The notes under the pieces were generated by a model. The model saw nothing but the letters and a program-made list of their open reading frames with translations, searched no databases and was not told where the DNA came from. 64,000 bases of DNA from JAHEJA01 sp965656445. GTDB taxonomy: Bacteria; Pseudomonadota; Alphaproteobacteria; Rhodobacterales; Rhodobacteraceae. Location of the stretch: assembly GCA_965656445.1 (NCBI GenBank), contig CBFHKO010000001.1, positions 558,001 to 622,000 on the forward strand, written 5' to 3'. The position numbers were made by a program, and so were the translations under genes. Positions 17,129-25,285 of the stretch are shown here, one piece after another (within the stretch, counting starts at the first letter, position 1; each line of letters starts with the position of its first letter).

Positions 17129-19576
17129 ATGACAAATCTTCCAAACAAAGCACGTGTCGTCATCATTGGCGGCGGTGTTATCGGCTGCTCGGTTGCCTAT
17201 CATTTAACGAAATTAGGCTGGAAAGATGTGGTCTTGCTAGAACGCAAGCAACTAACGTCTGGCACGACATGGCATGCCGCGGGCCTGATCGCACAGTTGC
17301 GCGCAACGGCGAATATGACCAAACTTGCCAAATATTCCCAAGAGCTCTATGGTGCGCTAGAGGCAGAAACAGGCGTCGCAACGGGCTTTAAACGGGTTGG
17401 GTCGATCACAGTGGCCTTGACCGATGAACGGATGGAAGAACTCAAGCGTTCCGCCGCCATGGCACGCGCCTTTGGCGTGGACATTGATGAAATTTCACCG
17501 ACAGAAGTTGGCGAGAAATACGAGCACCTCAATCTCGACGGTGTTGTCGGCGGTGTGTTCTTAGACAAAGATGGTCAAGGTGATCCCGCAAACATCGCCC
17601 TTGCGCTTGCCAAGGGCGCTCGGATGCGCGGCGCTGTCATTGCCGAACGCACAAAAGCCACCAGCATTGCCAAAACAGGGCGTCGTGTAACGGGCGTTGA
17701 TTGGACCAATGAGAATGGCGAAAGCGGCCACATCGCCTGTGACATGGTCGTGAACTGTGCCGGAATGTGGGGTCATGAGGTTGGGCGTATGGCTGGTGTA
17801 AACGTCCCACTTCATGCTTGTGAGCATTTCTATATCGTGTCGGAACCGGTGGCGGGCCTCACACAACTACCAGTCTTACGTGTCCCAGATGAATGCGCCT
17901 ATTACAAAGAAGACGCAGGCAAAATGATGCTAGGCGCGTTTGAGCCCGTCTCCAAACCTTGGGGCATGAACGGCATTTCTGACGATTTCGAGTTTGATCA
18001 ACTGCCCGAGGATTTCGATCACTTTGAACCCATCTTAGAAATGGCTGTTAATCGCATGCCTTTGTTGGGCGAAGCAGGCATTCACACGTTCTTTAACGGT
18101 CCAGAAAGCTTTACCCCCGATGATGCCTATCACCTTGGCCTTGCCCCCGAGATGGACAATGTTTGGGTCGCAGCTGGGTTCAACTCAATAGGCATTCAAT
18201 CCGCAGGGGGCGCAGGTATGGCGCTGTCGCAGTGGATGGACAGCGGGGAAAAACCCTTTGATCTGGGCGATGTCGATGTATCACGCATGCAACCGTTCCA
18301 AGGTAACAAACATTATCTCTTTGAGCGGTCCAAGGAAACGCTGGGCCTACTTTATGCAGATCACTACCCTTATCGCCAAAAAGCCACCGCACGCGGAGTT
18401 CGCCGCACACCCTTTCACGAACATCTCAAACAAAACAACGCGGTCTTTGGCGAAATCGCAGGATGGGAACGCGCAAACTGGTTCGCGGATGTGGGACAAG
18501 CACCCGAATATCACTACACATGGAAACGGCAAAACTGGTTTGAAAATTCCAAGCGCGAACATATGGCGGTGCGTGAAAACCTCGGCATGTATGACATGTC
18601 CTCCTTTGGTAAAATCCGTGTCGAAGGACGTGATGCAGAACAATTTCTCAACTTTGTCTGCGGCGCAGATATGTCAGTGCCCGTCGGAAAAATCGTCTAT
18701 ACGCAGTTCCTCAATACCACAGCAGGCATCGAAGCAGACGTCACAGTCACCCGCCTGAGTGAAACCGCCTATTTGGTTGTGACACCGGCCGCGACCCGCC
18801 TTGCGGATGAAACATGGATGCGGCGTCACCTCGGCGACATGAATGTGGTCCTCACGGATGTCACGGCCGCTGAGGGTGTCCTTGCCATCATGGGCCCAAA
18901 TGCGCGCAAAGTTTTGCAATCCGTTAGCCCGAATGATTTCAGCAATGACACAAATCCCTTTGGCACGGCACAAGAGATCGAACTTGGCATGGGCCTCGCC
19001 CGTGCGCATCGCGTGTCCTACGTGGGTGAACTGGGATGGGAACTTTACATCAGCTCGGACATGGCCGCCCATGCCTTTGAAACTCTCTGGGAGGCCGGCC
19101 AATCCCACGGATTAAAACTCTGCGGTATGCATATGATGGACAGTTGCCGCATAGAGAAAGGCTTCCGCCACTTTGGCCATGACATAACAGCCGAAGATCA
19201 CGTCCTAGAAGCTGGGCTCGGCTTCGCCGTCAGCAAAACCAAAGCCGATTTCATCGGACGCGATGCGGTCAATCGCAAACGTGACGAAGGACTGCAATCC
19301 CGCATGGTGCAATTCAAACTCACCGATCCAGAGCCCTTGCTTTATCACAATGAACCCATCCTGCGGGATGGCGACATCGTAGGCTATCTAAGCTCTGGGA
19401 ACTACGGGCACGCTTTGGGCAGCGCAATGGGTTTAGGCTATCTCCCCTGCCCTGGCGAAACCCCTGCGCAACTGCTGGCATCCAACTTTGAAATCGACGT
19501 TGCTGGAACAAAAGTCAAAGCTGAAGCATCGCTGAAACCAATGTACGACCCAACAGGAGAGCGGACAAAAGTCTGA
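17129..19576 (+). CDS. FAD-dependent oxidoreductase fused to GcvT, second copy
   Basis: 815 aa with the same order as the gene at 13798: FAD domain (RVVIIGGGVIGCSVAYHL), TSGTTWHAAG with the likely FAD-linking His, then GcvT and GcvT C-terminal domains. It is only a distant relative of the first copy, so the two probably act on different N-methyl substrates (for example dimethylglycine then sarcosine). Start ATG 17129 follows AAGGGGACACAG. It is the last gene of the operon; a repeat with a G/C hairpin follows and tadA converges from the right. Confidence 0.9.
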   Translation: MTNLPNKARVVIIGGGVIGCSVAYHLTKLGWKDVVLLERKQLTSGTTWHAAGLIAQLRATANMTKLAKYSQELYGALEAETGVATGFKRVGSITVALTDERMEELKRSAAMARAFGVDIDEISPTEVGEKYEHLNLDGVVGGVFLDKDGQGDPANIALALAKGARMRGAVIAERTKATSIAKTGRRVTGVDWTNENGESGHIACDMVVNCAGMWGHEVGRMAGVNVPLHACEHFYIVSEPVAGLTQLPVLRVPDECAYYKEDAGKMMLGAFEPVSKPWGMNGISDDFEFDQLPEDFDHFEPILEMAVNRMPLLGEAGIHTFFNGPESFTPDDAYHLGLAPEMDNVWVAAGFNSIGIQSAGGAGMALSQWMDSGEKPFDLGDVDVSRMQPFQGNKHYLFERSKETLGLLYADHYPYRQKATARGVRRTPFHEHLKQNNAVFGEIAGWERANWFADVGQAPEYHYTWKRQNWFENSKREHMAVRENLGMYDMSSFGKIRVEGRDAEQFLNFVCGADMSVPVGKIVYTQFLNTTAGIEADVTVTRLSETAYLVVTPAATRLADETWMRRHLGDMNVVLTDVTAAEGVLAIMGPNARKVLQSVSPNDFSNDTNPFGTAQEIELGMGLARAHRVSYVGELGWELYISSDMAAHAFETLWEAGQSHGLKLCGMHMMDSCRIEKGFRHFGHDITAEDHVLEAGLGFAVSKTKADFIGRDAVNRKRDEGLQSRMVQFKLTDPEPLLYHNEPILRDGDIVGYLSSGNYGHALGSAMGLGYLPCPGETPAQLLASNFEIDVAGTKVKAEASLKPMYDPTGERTKV

Positions 19577-19580
19577 GCCG

Positions 19581-19632
19581 ACTTCTTCTTTTGCCAAATA
19601 TCCGCGGGGGTCAGGGGGCAGCGAGCCCCCTG
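19581..19632 (+). repeat. Dispersed intergenic repeat, copy A
   Basis: ACTTCTTCTTTTGCCAAATATCC followed by a CAGGGGGC / GCCCCCTG hairpin (19612-19619 and 19625-19632, loop AGCGA). It shares its pyrimidine-rich head and AAATATCC core with copies at 26491, 40823 and 58361. It sits between convergent genes and may also act as a terminator. Confidence 0.7.
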
Positions 19633-19633
19633 C

Positions 19634-20083
19634 TCATCGCTTAGAAGCAAAAAATTCCTTTAACATATCTTCACAGACCGCTTCATCCAGACCACCAATA
19701 ACCTCTGGCTTATGATGACACTGTGTATGCTCAAAGACGCGCGCGCCAACTTCGACGCCACCTGATTTGGGATCACTGGCCCCGAAATACAGCCTGCGAA
19801 GTCGTGCATGCGCTATCGCACCTGCGCACATCGCGCATGGCTCTAACGTTACGTATAAATCACACCCATTCAATCGCTCTTGTTCCAAAACGGCACAGGC
19901 CGCGCGAATGGCCAAAATTTCGGCATGGGCGGAGGGATCGTTTAATTCGCGAGTCCTATTTCCTGCTTCCGCCAGAACACGCCCCGCATCGGAAACAATG
20001 ACCGCACCAACAGGCACTTCACCGCGTTGGGCGGCGGCTTTTGCCTCTTCAAGGGCAAGGGACATGAAACTTTTAAAGACCAT
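19634..20083 (-). CDS. tadA: tRNA-specific adenosine deaminase
   Basis: Deaminates A34 to inosine in the anticodon of tRNA-Arg(ACG), an essential step. The 149-aa protein has the zinc/catalytic motif HAE (His53, Glu55) and PCAMC (Cys83, Cys86), plus GGVEVGARVFEH in the substrate region. The N-terminal start is uncertain: ATG 20083 has AAGGGG close upstream, ATG 20065 (MSLALEEAKAAAQRGEVPVG) would remove six residues and also fits the family. It is divergent from the rluB-like gene by about 60 bases and converges on the methylamine operon. Confidence 0.94.
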   Translation of the reverse strand: MVFKSFMSLALEEAKAAAQRGEVPVGAVIVSDAGRVLAEAGNRTRELNDPSAHAEILAIRAACAVLEQERLNGCDLYVTLEPCAMCAGAIAHARLRRLYFGASDPKSGGVEVGARVFEHTQCHHKPEVIGGLDEAVCEDMLKEFFASKR

Positions 20084-20145
20084 ACCCCTTTTTGCGCGAT
20101 TAAATCCCCTTTCGCAATTCAAGAAAGTAACCTATTGCAAGGCAC

Positions 20146-20928
20146 ATGGAACAAAACACACCAAAAGGCGATCGCATCGCCAAAGTTATTGCCCGCGCAG
20201 GCCTCGCATCTCGGCGCGATGCAGAACGTATGATCGAAGCTGGGCGGGTCACCGTTAACGGCAAAAAGATTACGTCACCTGCCCTGAACGTAACCGAAAA
20301 AGATCGCATCACTGTAGATGGCGCCCAAGTCGGGGAACCAGAACAGGCGCGCCTCTGGCTCTATCACAAGCCGACAGGCTTGGTGACGACAAACCGTGAC
20401 GAGCAAGGCCGCCCAACAATTTTTGACAATCTACCGCCTGAATTGCCGCGCGTGATGAGCGTTGGGAGATTGGACCTCAATTCAGAAGGGCTCTTGCTCT
20501 TGACCAATGATGGCGGAATTAAACGTCAACTTGAATTGCCCTCAACAGGATGGTTGCGCCGATATCGTGTCCGTGTCAACGGACGCCCCACTCCAGAGAC
20601 CTTAGCCCCATTGGAACAAGGTATCACGCTCAACCGTGAACATTTCCAACCCATGGAAGTCGCGATTGACCGTCAACAAGGGGCGAATGCATGGCTCACC
20701 ATTGGTATTCGCGAAGGCAAAAACCGTGAAATTCGCCGCGCGATGGAGGCCATTGGTCTCTCTGTGAACCGCCTTATCCGCGTCAGCTATGGCCCGTTTC
20801 AATTGGGCAACATAAAATCCGGCGAAGTCGAAGAAATCCGGCGCAAGGTGATGCGTGATCAGCTTGGTCTAGCCTCAGAGGAACCTCCGAGTCCCAAGCC
20901 AAAACCAAAACGGAGACGCAAACCCTAG
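20146..20928 (+). CDS. RsuA/RluB-family pseudouridine synthase
   Basis: 260 aa: an N-terminal S4 RNA-binding domain (RIAKVIARAGLASRRDAER, about residues 10-60), then the RsuA-type synthase domain with catalytic Asp110 in VGRLDLNSEGLLLLTNDG and the REGKNREIRRAM motif. The C-terminus is a basic Pro/Lys-rich tail (PKPKPKRRRKP), common in RluB-type enzymes of alphaproteobacteria. Closest to RluB (23S rRNA U2605) in layout, but RluE/RluF/RsuA specificity cannot be excluded. ATG 20146 follows CAAGGCAC. tadA is divergent; terC follows 71 bases on. Confidence 0.9.
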   Translation: MEQNTPKGDRIAKVIARAGLASRRDAERMIEAGRVTVNGKKITSPALNVTEKDRITVDGAQVGEPEQARLWLYHKPTGLVTTNRDEQGRPTIFDNLPPELPRVMSVGRLDLNSEGLLLLTNDGGIKRQLELPSTGWLRRYRVRVNGRPTPETLAPLEQGITLNREHFQPMEVAIDRQQGANAWLTIGIREGKNREIRRAMEAIGLSVNRLIRVSYGPFQLGNIKSGEVEEIRRKVMRDQLGLASEEPPSPKPKPKRRRKP

Positions 20929-20999
20929 TTTTCCCCATATTATCAATTTGCAATCCACGATAGTTGCGTTAAGCAATGCTAAAGTGGAGGGTATTGATC

Positions 21000-21818
21000 A
21001 TGATGGATATAATCACAGTTGAAAATGTGGGTAATTTGCTTGTTTTATGTTTTTTGCAAGCTGTTTTGGGGTTCGATAACCTCTTATATATTTCGATAGA
21101 AAGCCAACGCGCGCCTGTCGCGCAGCAATCGCAAGTGCGGTTCTGGGGCATTATCATCGCCGTGGCATTGCGCGTGATCTTACTCTTTACGATGATCCGT
21201 CTCATAGATGCGATGGCTGAGCCCTTCTATGTCTTTGATTGGGTTGGTGTGCTTGAAGGCGGCGTCAACTTTGCCACCTGTGTATTTATCATCGGTGGTG
21301 TCTTTATCATTTATACCGCCGTCAAAGAAATCGGCCATATGCTAAGCATTGATCACCTCGATACAGATGTGGACAATAAAAAAGGCAAATCTGCGTTTCA
21401 GGTGATTATGCTAATTGTCACAATGAACCTTATTTTCTCGTTTGACTCTGTTCTTTCTGCACTGGCAATTACAGATGTGTTCCCTGTTCTGGCAACCGCA
21501 ATCATTCTCTCTGGCATTGCGATGCTTGTTTTGGCGGATGGGGTCACGCGGTTTTTGGAAAAGAACCGTATGTACGAAGTCTTGGGCCTCTTTATCCTTT
21601 TGATCGTGGGTATTGTTTTGCTTGGCGAAAGCGGTCAAGCAGCGGCGCATGCCATGCATGATCCCTCTCTTGCGCTCAAATTCTTTGGGTACGAAGTGGT
21701 GCCTATGTCAAAAACAACCTTCTATTTCTCAGTCGTTGTTTTGGTCATCGTTGAAGTCATTCAATCCGGCTACAGCCGTAAACTAAATGCCGAACGCCGC
21801 ACAGCTTCGCGCCACTAA
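21000..21818 (+). CDS. TerC-family integral membrane protein
   Basis: A 272-aa multi-pass protein with about seven hydrophobic segments and the paired acidic motifs of TerC (LQAVLGFDNLLYI near residue 18-30 and NLIFSFDSVLSAL near 145), which form the ion-binding core of the LysE/TerC fold. TerC proteins are implicated in tellurite resistance and in metal (Mn) export. Start ATG 21000 has GGAGG with 9-base spacing; the longer frame from 20976 overlaps this site. A terminator follows the stop, yet the next genes (XpaC- and TelA-like) belong to the same functional class, so it is grouped with them. Confidence 0.88.
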   Translation: MMDIITVENVGNLLVLCFLQAVLGFDNLLYISIESQRAPVAQQSQVRFWGIIIAVALRVILLFTMIRLIDAMAEPFYVFDWVGVLEGGVNFATCVFIIGGVFIIYTAVKEIGHMLSIDHLDTDVDNKKGKSAFQVIMLIVTMNLIFSFDSVLSALAITDVFPVLATAIILSGIAMLVLADGVTRFLEKNRMYEVLGLFILLIVGIVLLGESGQAAAHAMHDPSLALKFFGYEVVPMSKTTFYFSVVVLVIVEVIQSGYSRKLNAERRTASRH

Positions 21819-21838
21819 AGACTAGAAAACAACTCCAA

Positions 21839-21870
21839 GAGTTCCCATTTATAACATGGGAACTCATTTT
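21839..21870 (+). terminator. Hairpin after terC
   Basis: GAGTTCCCAT (21839-21848) pairs perfectly with ATGGGAACTC (21856-21865) around TTATAAC, followed by ATTTT. A probable terminator separating terC from the XpaC-TelA operon, though the short T-run may allow read-through. Confidence 0.75.
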
Positions 21871-21889
21871 AAAGGAAACGACGGGGCCA

Positions 21890-21979
21890 ATGCCTGACCA
21901 TAAAATCGGAAAATTTGCTTATATCGCGCTCATCATACTTTTGTTTGGTGTCGCCTCTGGATTTATGGGGGGGCTGTAA
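21890..21979 (+). CDS. 29-aa membrane peptide at the head of the XpaC-TelA operon
   Basis: A tiny ORF from ATG 21890 to TAA 21979, one base before the next ATG. The peptide starts MPDHKIGKFAYIALIILLF and continues as one hydrophobic helix ending MGGL. Purine-rich sequence (AAAGGAAACGACGGGG) lies upstream. Position, hydrophobicity and near-contact with the next start suggest a real single-pass peptide, possibly a leader or regulatory subunit of the membrane module. I do not recognise it. Confidence 0.5.
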   Translation: MPDHKIGKFAYIALIILLFGVASGFMGGL

Positions 21980-21980
21980 C

Positions 21981-22874
21981 ATGGCACGGAAGTTTGGCGG
22001 AGAATATAGCCCCAATGGGTCTCAGGGACCCAAAGGCGATACCCCAGAATCGTCGCAGTCCTACAAAGGACCTAGCAAAGATCCCGTTGGTGCGCGGAGC
22101 AACGTTATGTTTGTTCCTGCGATCGTTATCATGGCGACATCTTTGTGGGATGGCGCGACGGCCTTAGCTTTGGGATTGATCAGCGCGCTTTTGTGGACAC
22201 TGGGCGCATGGCTGTTGCGCGATGGTATTCGCGCCCAAGCCGAATATGACGATCGCAAAGTTGCAAGACGCCCTGCAATTCCACGCAAAATTTTTTCTGC
22301 GGTCTTAGTTGCGCTTGGAGTGGGGCTAGCAGCATATAAGAACGATGGCCAAGCTGTTGCTGCCGTTATTTTTGCACTCTGCGCCCTTGGCCTGCATATT
22401 ACCGCCTTTGGCCTTGACCCCTTGTCAGACAAAGGCATGGAAGGGATCGACACCTTTCAACAAGATCGTGTTGCAAAAGCCATCGACACCGCCGAGCGTC
22501 ATGTTCAGGCCATGAAGGATGCAATCAAGCGCACACGTACGCCCTCACTCGAGGCCCGCGTTGATCGCTTTGCTGAAACTGCGCGCAAATTGTTTCGAAC
22601 CGTCGAAGAGGATCCACGTGACCTCACATCGGCGCGTAAATATCTCTCTGTCTATTTAGAGGGCGCGCGCGATGCCACGATCCGCTTGGCCGACATTTTT
22701 TCGCGCTCTTCCAATACGGCTGCACAATCAGATTATTTGGCGCTGTTGGATGATTTAGAAGAGAACTTTGCCGCGCGGACAGAAAAACTTTTACAAGATG
22801 ATCGTACAGATCTGACAGTAGAAATCGAAGTATTGAAAGACCGCCTAAATCGCGAAAGCAAACGGCATTCATAA
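21981..22874 (+). CDS. XpaC-like (5-bromo-4-chloroindolyl phosphate hydrolysis family) protein
   Basis: 297 aa. After a polar N-terminus (40 residues rich in Gly, Pro, Ser) come four hydrophobic segments in two hairpins (about 45-85 and 105-145), then a soluble helical region (TFQQDRVAKAIDTAERHVQAM onwards) typical of the XpaC family that partners TelA. The name comes from an early phenotype in Bacillus; the actual activity is unknown. Start ATG 21981 was preferred to the longer frame at 21915 because the tiny ORF and its stop lie immediately upstream. It is followed at 34 bases by the TelA-like gene. Confidence 0.78.
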   Translation: MARKFGGEYSPNGSQGPKGDTPESSQSYKGPSKDPVGARSNVMFVPAIVIMATSLWDGATALALGLISALLWTLGAWLLRDGIRAQAEYDDRKVARRPAIPRKIFSAVLVALGVGLAAYKNDGQAVAAVIFALCALGLHITAFGLDPLSDKGMEGIDTFQQDRVAKAIDTAERHVQAMKDAIKRTRTPSLEARVDRFAETARKLFRTVEEDPRDLTSARKYLSVYLEGARDATIRLADIFSRSSNTAAQSDYLALLDDLEENFAARTEKLLQDDRTDLTVEIEVLKDRLNRESKRHS

Positions 22875-22908
22875 TAGAGTAATTTAGTTTCAAGTAAGGG
22901 GAAACCAC

Positions 22909-24105
22909 ATGACAAGTACACTCACACAGGCACAGGCGGTCGTTCAAGACGTCGAAGATGTGGCCAATGTTGTTCTCGCAGAACCAACAGACGCCAATGC
23001 AATCATCACTTTGGATCAAGCCGATCAAGCTATGGGCACAGAAATTCGCCGCCGCATTGACGAAATCGACATGGAAGACACAAATTCCATAATCGGCTTT
23101 GGATCCGCCGCTCAAGAAGAGCTTCAGGAAATTTCCCAATCCATGTTGCAGGATGTGCGCAACAAAGATGTTGGTCCTGCGGGTGACTCATTACGTGACA
23201 TGGTCACAACAATCCGCGGGTTTTCCGTCTCCGAACTTGATCTCCGCCGTGACCGCAGCTGGTGGGAAAAACTGATTGGCCGCGCCGCACCAATTGCCAA
23301 GTTCACCGCACGCTTTGAAACCATCCAAAGCCAAATCGACAAAATTACCGAGAACCTGTTGGGTCATGAAACAACATTGCTCAAGGATATCAAATCCCTT
23401 GATCTCTTGTATGATAAAACGCTTCAATTCTATGACGAACTTGCGCTTTATATTGCCGCCGGTGAAGAAAAGCTTCGCGATCTAGATGCAACAATCATCC
23501 CGGCCAAAGAAGCCGAGGTTGAAGCCGCTGCTGAAGCTGACAAAGTGATGAAAGCGCAGGAATTGCGGGATCTACGTGCAGCGCGTGATGATTTGGAACG
23601 CCGTGTGCATGACCTTAAACTCACACGCCAAGTGACCATGCAGTCTTTGCCAAGCATCCGTTTGGTGCAAGAGAACGACAAATCTTTGGTCACGAAAATC
23701 AACTCAACATTGGTGAACACGGTTCCTTTGTGGGAAACACAATTGGCCCAAGCTGTCACGATCCAACGCTCTGCTGATGCGGCCAAAGCCGTGCGCGAAG
23801 CAAATGATTTGACCAATGAATTGTTAACCTCGAATGCAGCGAATTTGCGCGAGTCTAACAAAATCATCCGTGAGGAAATGGAACGCGGTGTCTTTGATAT
23901 CGAAGCGATCAAAAAGGCCAATGCCGACTTGATCGGGACAATCGAAGAAAGCTTGCAAATTGCCGACGAAGGCAAAGCGAAACGCAAAGCTGCCGAAGCC
24001 GACCTTCAGCAAATGGAAAAGGATTTGCGCGATACTTTGGCGGCCGCCAAATCCCGCAAAAACGCAACACTCGACGAAGTTGCCGACGCAGGCGACGACG
24101 TATAA
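22909..24105 (+). CDS. TelA-like toxic anion resistance protein
   Basis: A 398-aa largely helical soluble protein of the TelA/KlaA family, linked to resistance to tellurite and other stresses. Diagnostic stretches include IIGFGSAAQEELQEISQSML (about 61-80), a long coiled-coil centre, and the VPLWETQLAQAVTIQRS motif followed by NDLTNELLTSNAANLRESN. No membrane segment is seen. The ribosome-binding site AAGGGGAAACC precedes ATG 22909. It is the second gene of an XpaC, TelA, SPFH/GYF, zinc-ribbon run, an order found repeatedly in bacterial Ter-type stress modules (family knowledge). Its biochemical action is unsettled. Confidence 0.88.
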   Translation: MTSTLTQAQAVVQDVEDVANVVLAEPTDANAIITLDQADQAMGTEIRRRIDEIDMEDTNSIIGFGSAAQEELQEISQSMLQDVRNKDVGPAGDSLRDMVTTIRGFSVSELDLRRDRSWWEKLIGRAAPIAKFTARFETIQSQIDKITENLLGHETTLLKDIKSLDLLYDKTLQFYDELALYIAAGEEKLRDLDATIIPAKEAEVEAAAEADKVMKAQELRDLRAARDDLERRVHDLKLTRQVTMQSLPSIRLVQENDKSLVTKINSTLVNTVPLWETQLAQAVTIQRSADAAKAVREANDLTNELLTSNAANLRESNKIIREEMERGVFDIEAIKKANADLIGTIEESLQIADEGKAKRKAAEADLQQMEKDLRDTLAAAKSRKNATLDEVADAGDDV

Positions 24106-24177
24106 GTTTGCTTTGGGCGGCGCCTCATCCGCGCTGCCCAAACGCATCTCTCTTTCGACTGAACAAGGAGCCACCCC

Positions 24178-25263
24178 ATGGGTATATTTGATTTTCTGAC
24201 TGGTGAATTTATTGACGTCATCCACTGGGTAGACGACACACGCGACACCATGGTCTGGCGTTTTGAACGGGAAGGTCATGAAATCAAATATGGCGCCAAG
24301 CTCACAGTGCGCGAAGGACAAGCCGCCGTCTTTGTTCACGAAGGCCAGTTAGCTGATGTCTTTACGCCAGGTCTTTACATGTTGGAAACGAACAACATGC
24401 CGATCATGACGACCCTAAACCATTGGGACCACGGTTTCAGAAGCCCATTCAAATCAGAGATTTATTACGTCAACACGACCCGTTTCAATAATCTCAAATG
24501 GGGGACCAAAAATCCAATCATGGTGCGTGATCCTGAATTTGGCCCCCTGCGGTTACGATCCTATGGGACCTATTCAATCCGCATTTCGGACCCTGCACGT
24601 TTCTTGACAGAAATCGTGGGAACAGATGGCGAATTCACCATGGATGAAATCTCATTCCAAATCCGCAATATCATCGTCCAAGAATTTTCTCGTGTGATTG
24701 CATCTTGTGGCATCCCTGTCTTGGACATGGCAGCCAATACAGCTGAGCTCGGAAAACTCGTGGCTAGCCAGATTTCCGCGACGCTCACCGACTATGGCCT
24801 CTCTATGCCAGAGCTTTATATCGAAAATATTTCACTCCCCTCTGCCGTCGAAGAGGTCCTGGACAAACGCACAAGCATGGGCATCGCAGGAGATTTGGGC
24901 AAATACACAACCTTTGCCGCTGCCGAAGCCATGACCGCTGCCGCAAGCCAAACAAATGGCGCAATGGGTGCTGGAATTGGGGCTGGAATGGGAATGGCGA
25001 TGGCTCAAAACATGGCGCCAGCGGCCCCAAGCCATCACACACCACCGCCACCTCCTGTCGAACATGTTTGGCACATTGCCGAAAATGGCGCCACGAAAGG
25101 TCCCTTTTCCAAGGCTGCGATGGGACGTATGACAACCGAGGGCACATTGACACGCGACAGCTTGGTATGGACCGCTGGACAGGATGGTTGGATGCGTGCA
25201 GAGGACGTGGCCGAACTTGCCCAGCTCTTTACAATTCTTCCGCCACCTCCCCCTGTAGCCTAG
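24178..25263 (+). CDS. SPFH-domain protein with C-terminal GYF_2 domain (YdjI-like)
   Basis: 361 aa. The first 250 residues form an SPFH/virion-core-like domain: MGIFDFLTGEFIDVIHWVD, a beta-rich region with VREGQAAVFVHEG, and SLPSAVEEVLDKRTSMGIAG before a helical end. A Gly/Ala/Met-rich then Pro-rich linker (about 258-297) leads to a GYF_2 domain (HVWHIAENGATKGPFSKAAM to WMRAEDVAEL, about 298-345), a peptide-binding or protein-interaction fold. Such proteins assemble at membranes and accompany TelA/XpaC proteins. ATG 24178 follows CAAGGAGCCACCCC. The zinc-ribbon gene follows 22 bases on. It probably acts as the scaffold of the module (inference). Confidence 0.85.
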   Translation: MGIFDFLTGEFIDVIHWVDDTRDTMVWRFEREGHEIKYGAKLTVREGQAAVFVHEGQLADVFTPGLYMLETNNMPIMTTLNHWDHGFRSPFKSEIYYVNTTRFNNLKWGTKNPIMVRDPEFGPLRLRSYGTYSIRISDPARFLTEIVGTDGEFTMDEISFQIRNIIVQEFSRVIASCGIPVLDMAANTAELGKLVASQISATLTDYGLSMPELYIENISLPSAVEEVLDKRTSMGIAGDLGKYTTFAAAEAMTAAASQTNGAMGAGIGAGMGMAMAQNMAPAAPSHHTPPPPPVEHVWHIAENGATKGPFSKAAMGRMTTEGTLTRDSLVWTAGQDGWMRAEDVAELAQLFTILPPPPPVA

Positions 25264-25285
25264 CATCGCATCCTGTGAGGGCAAC

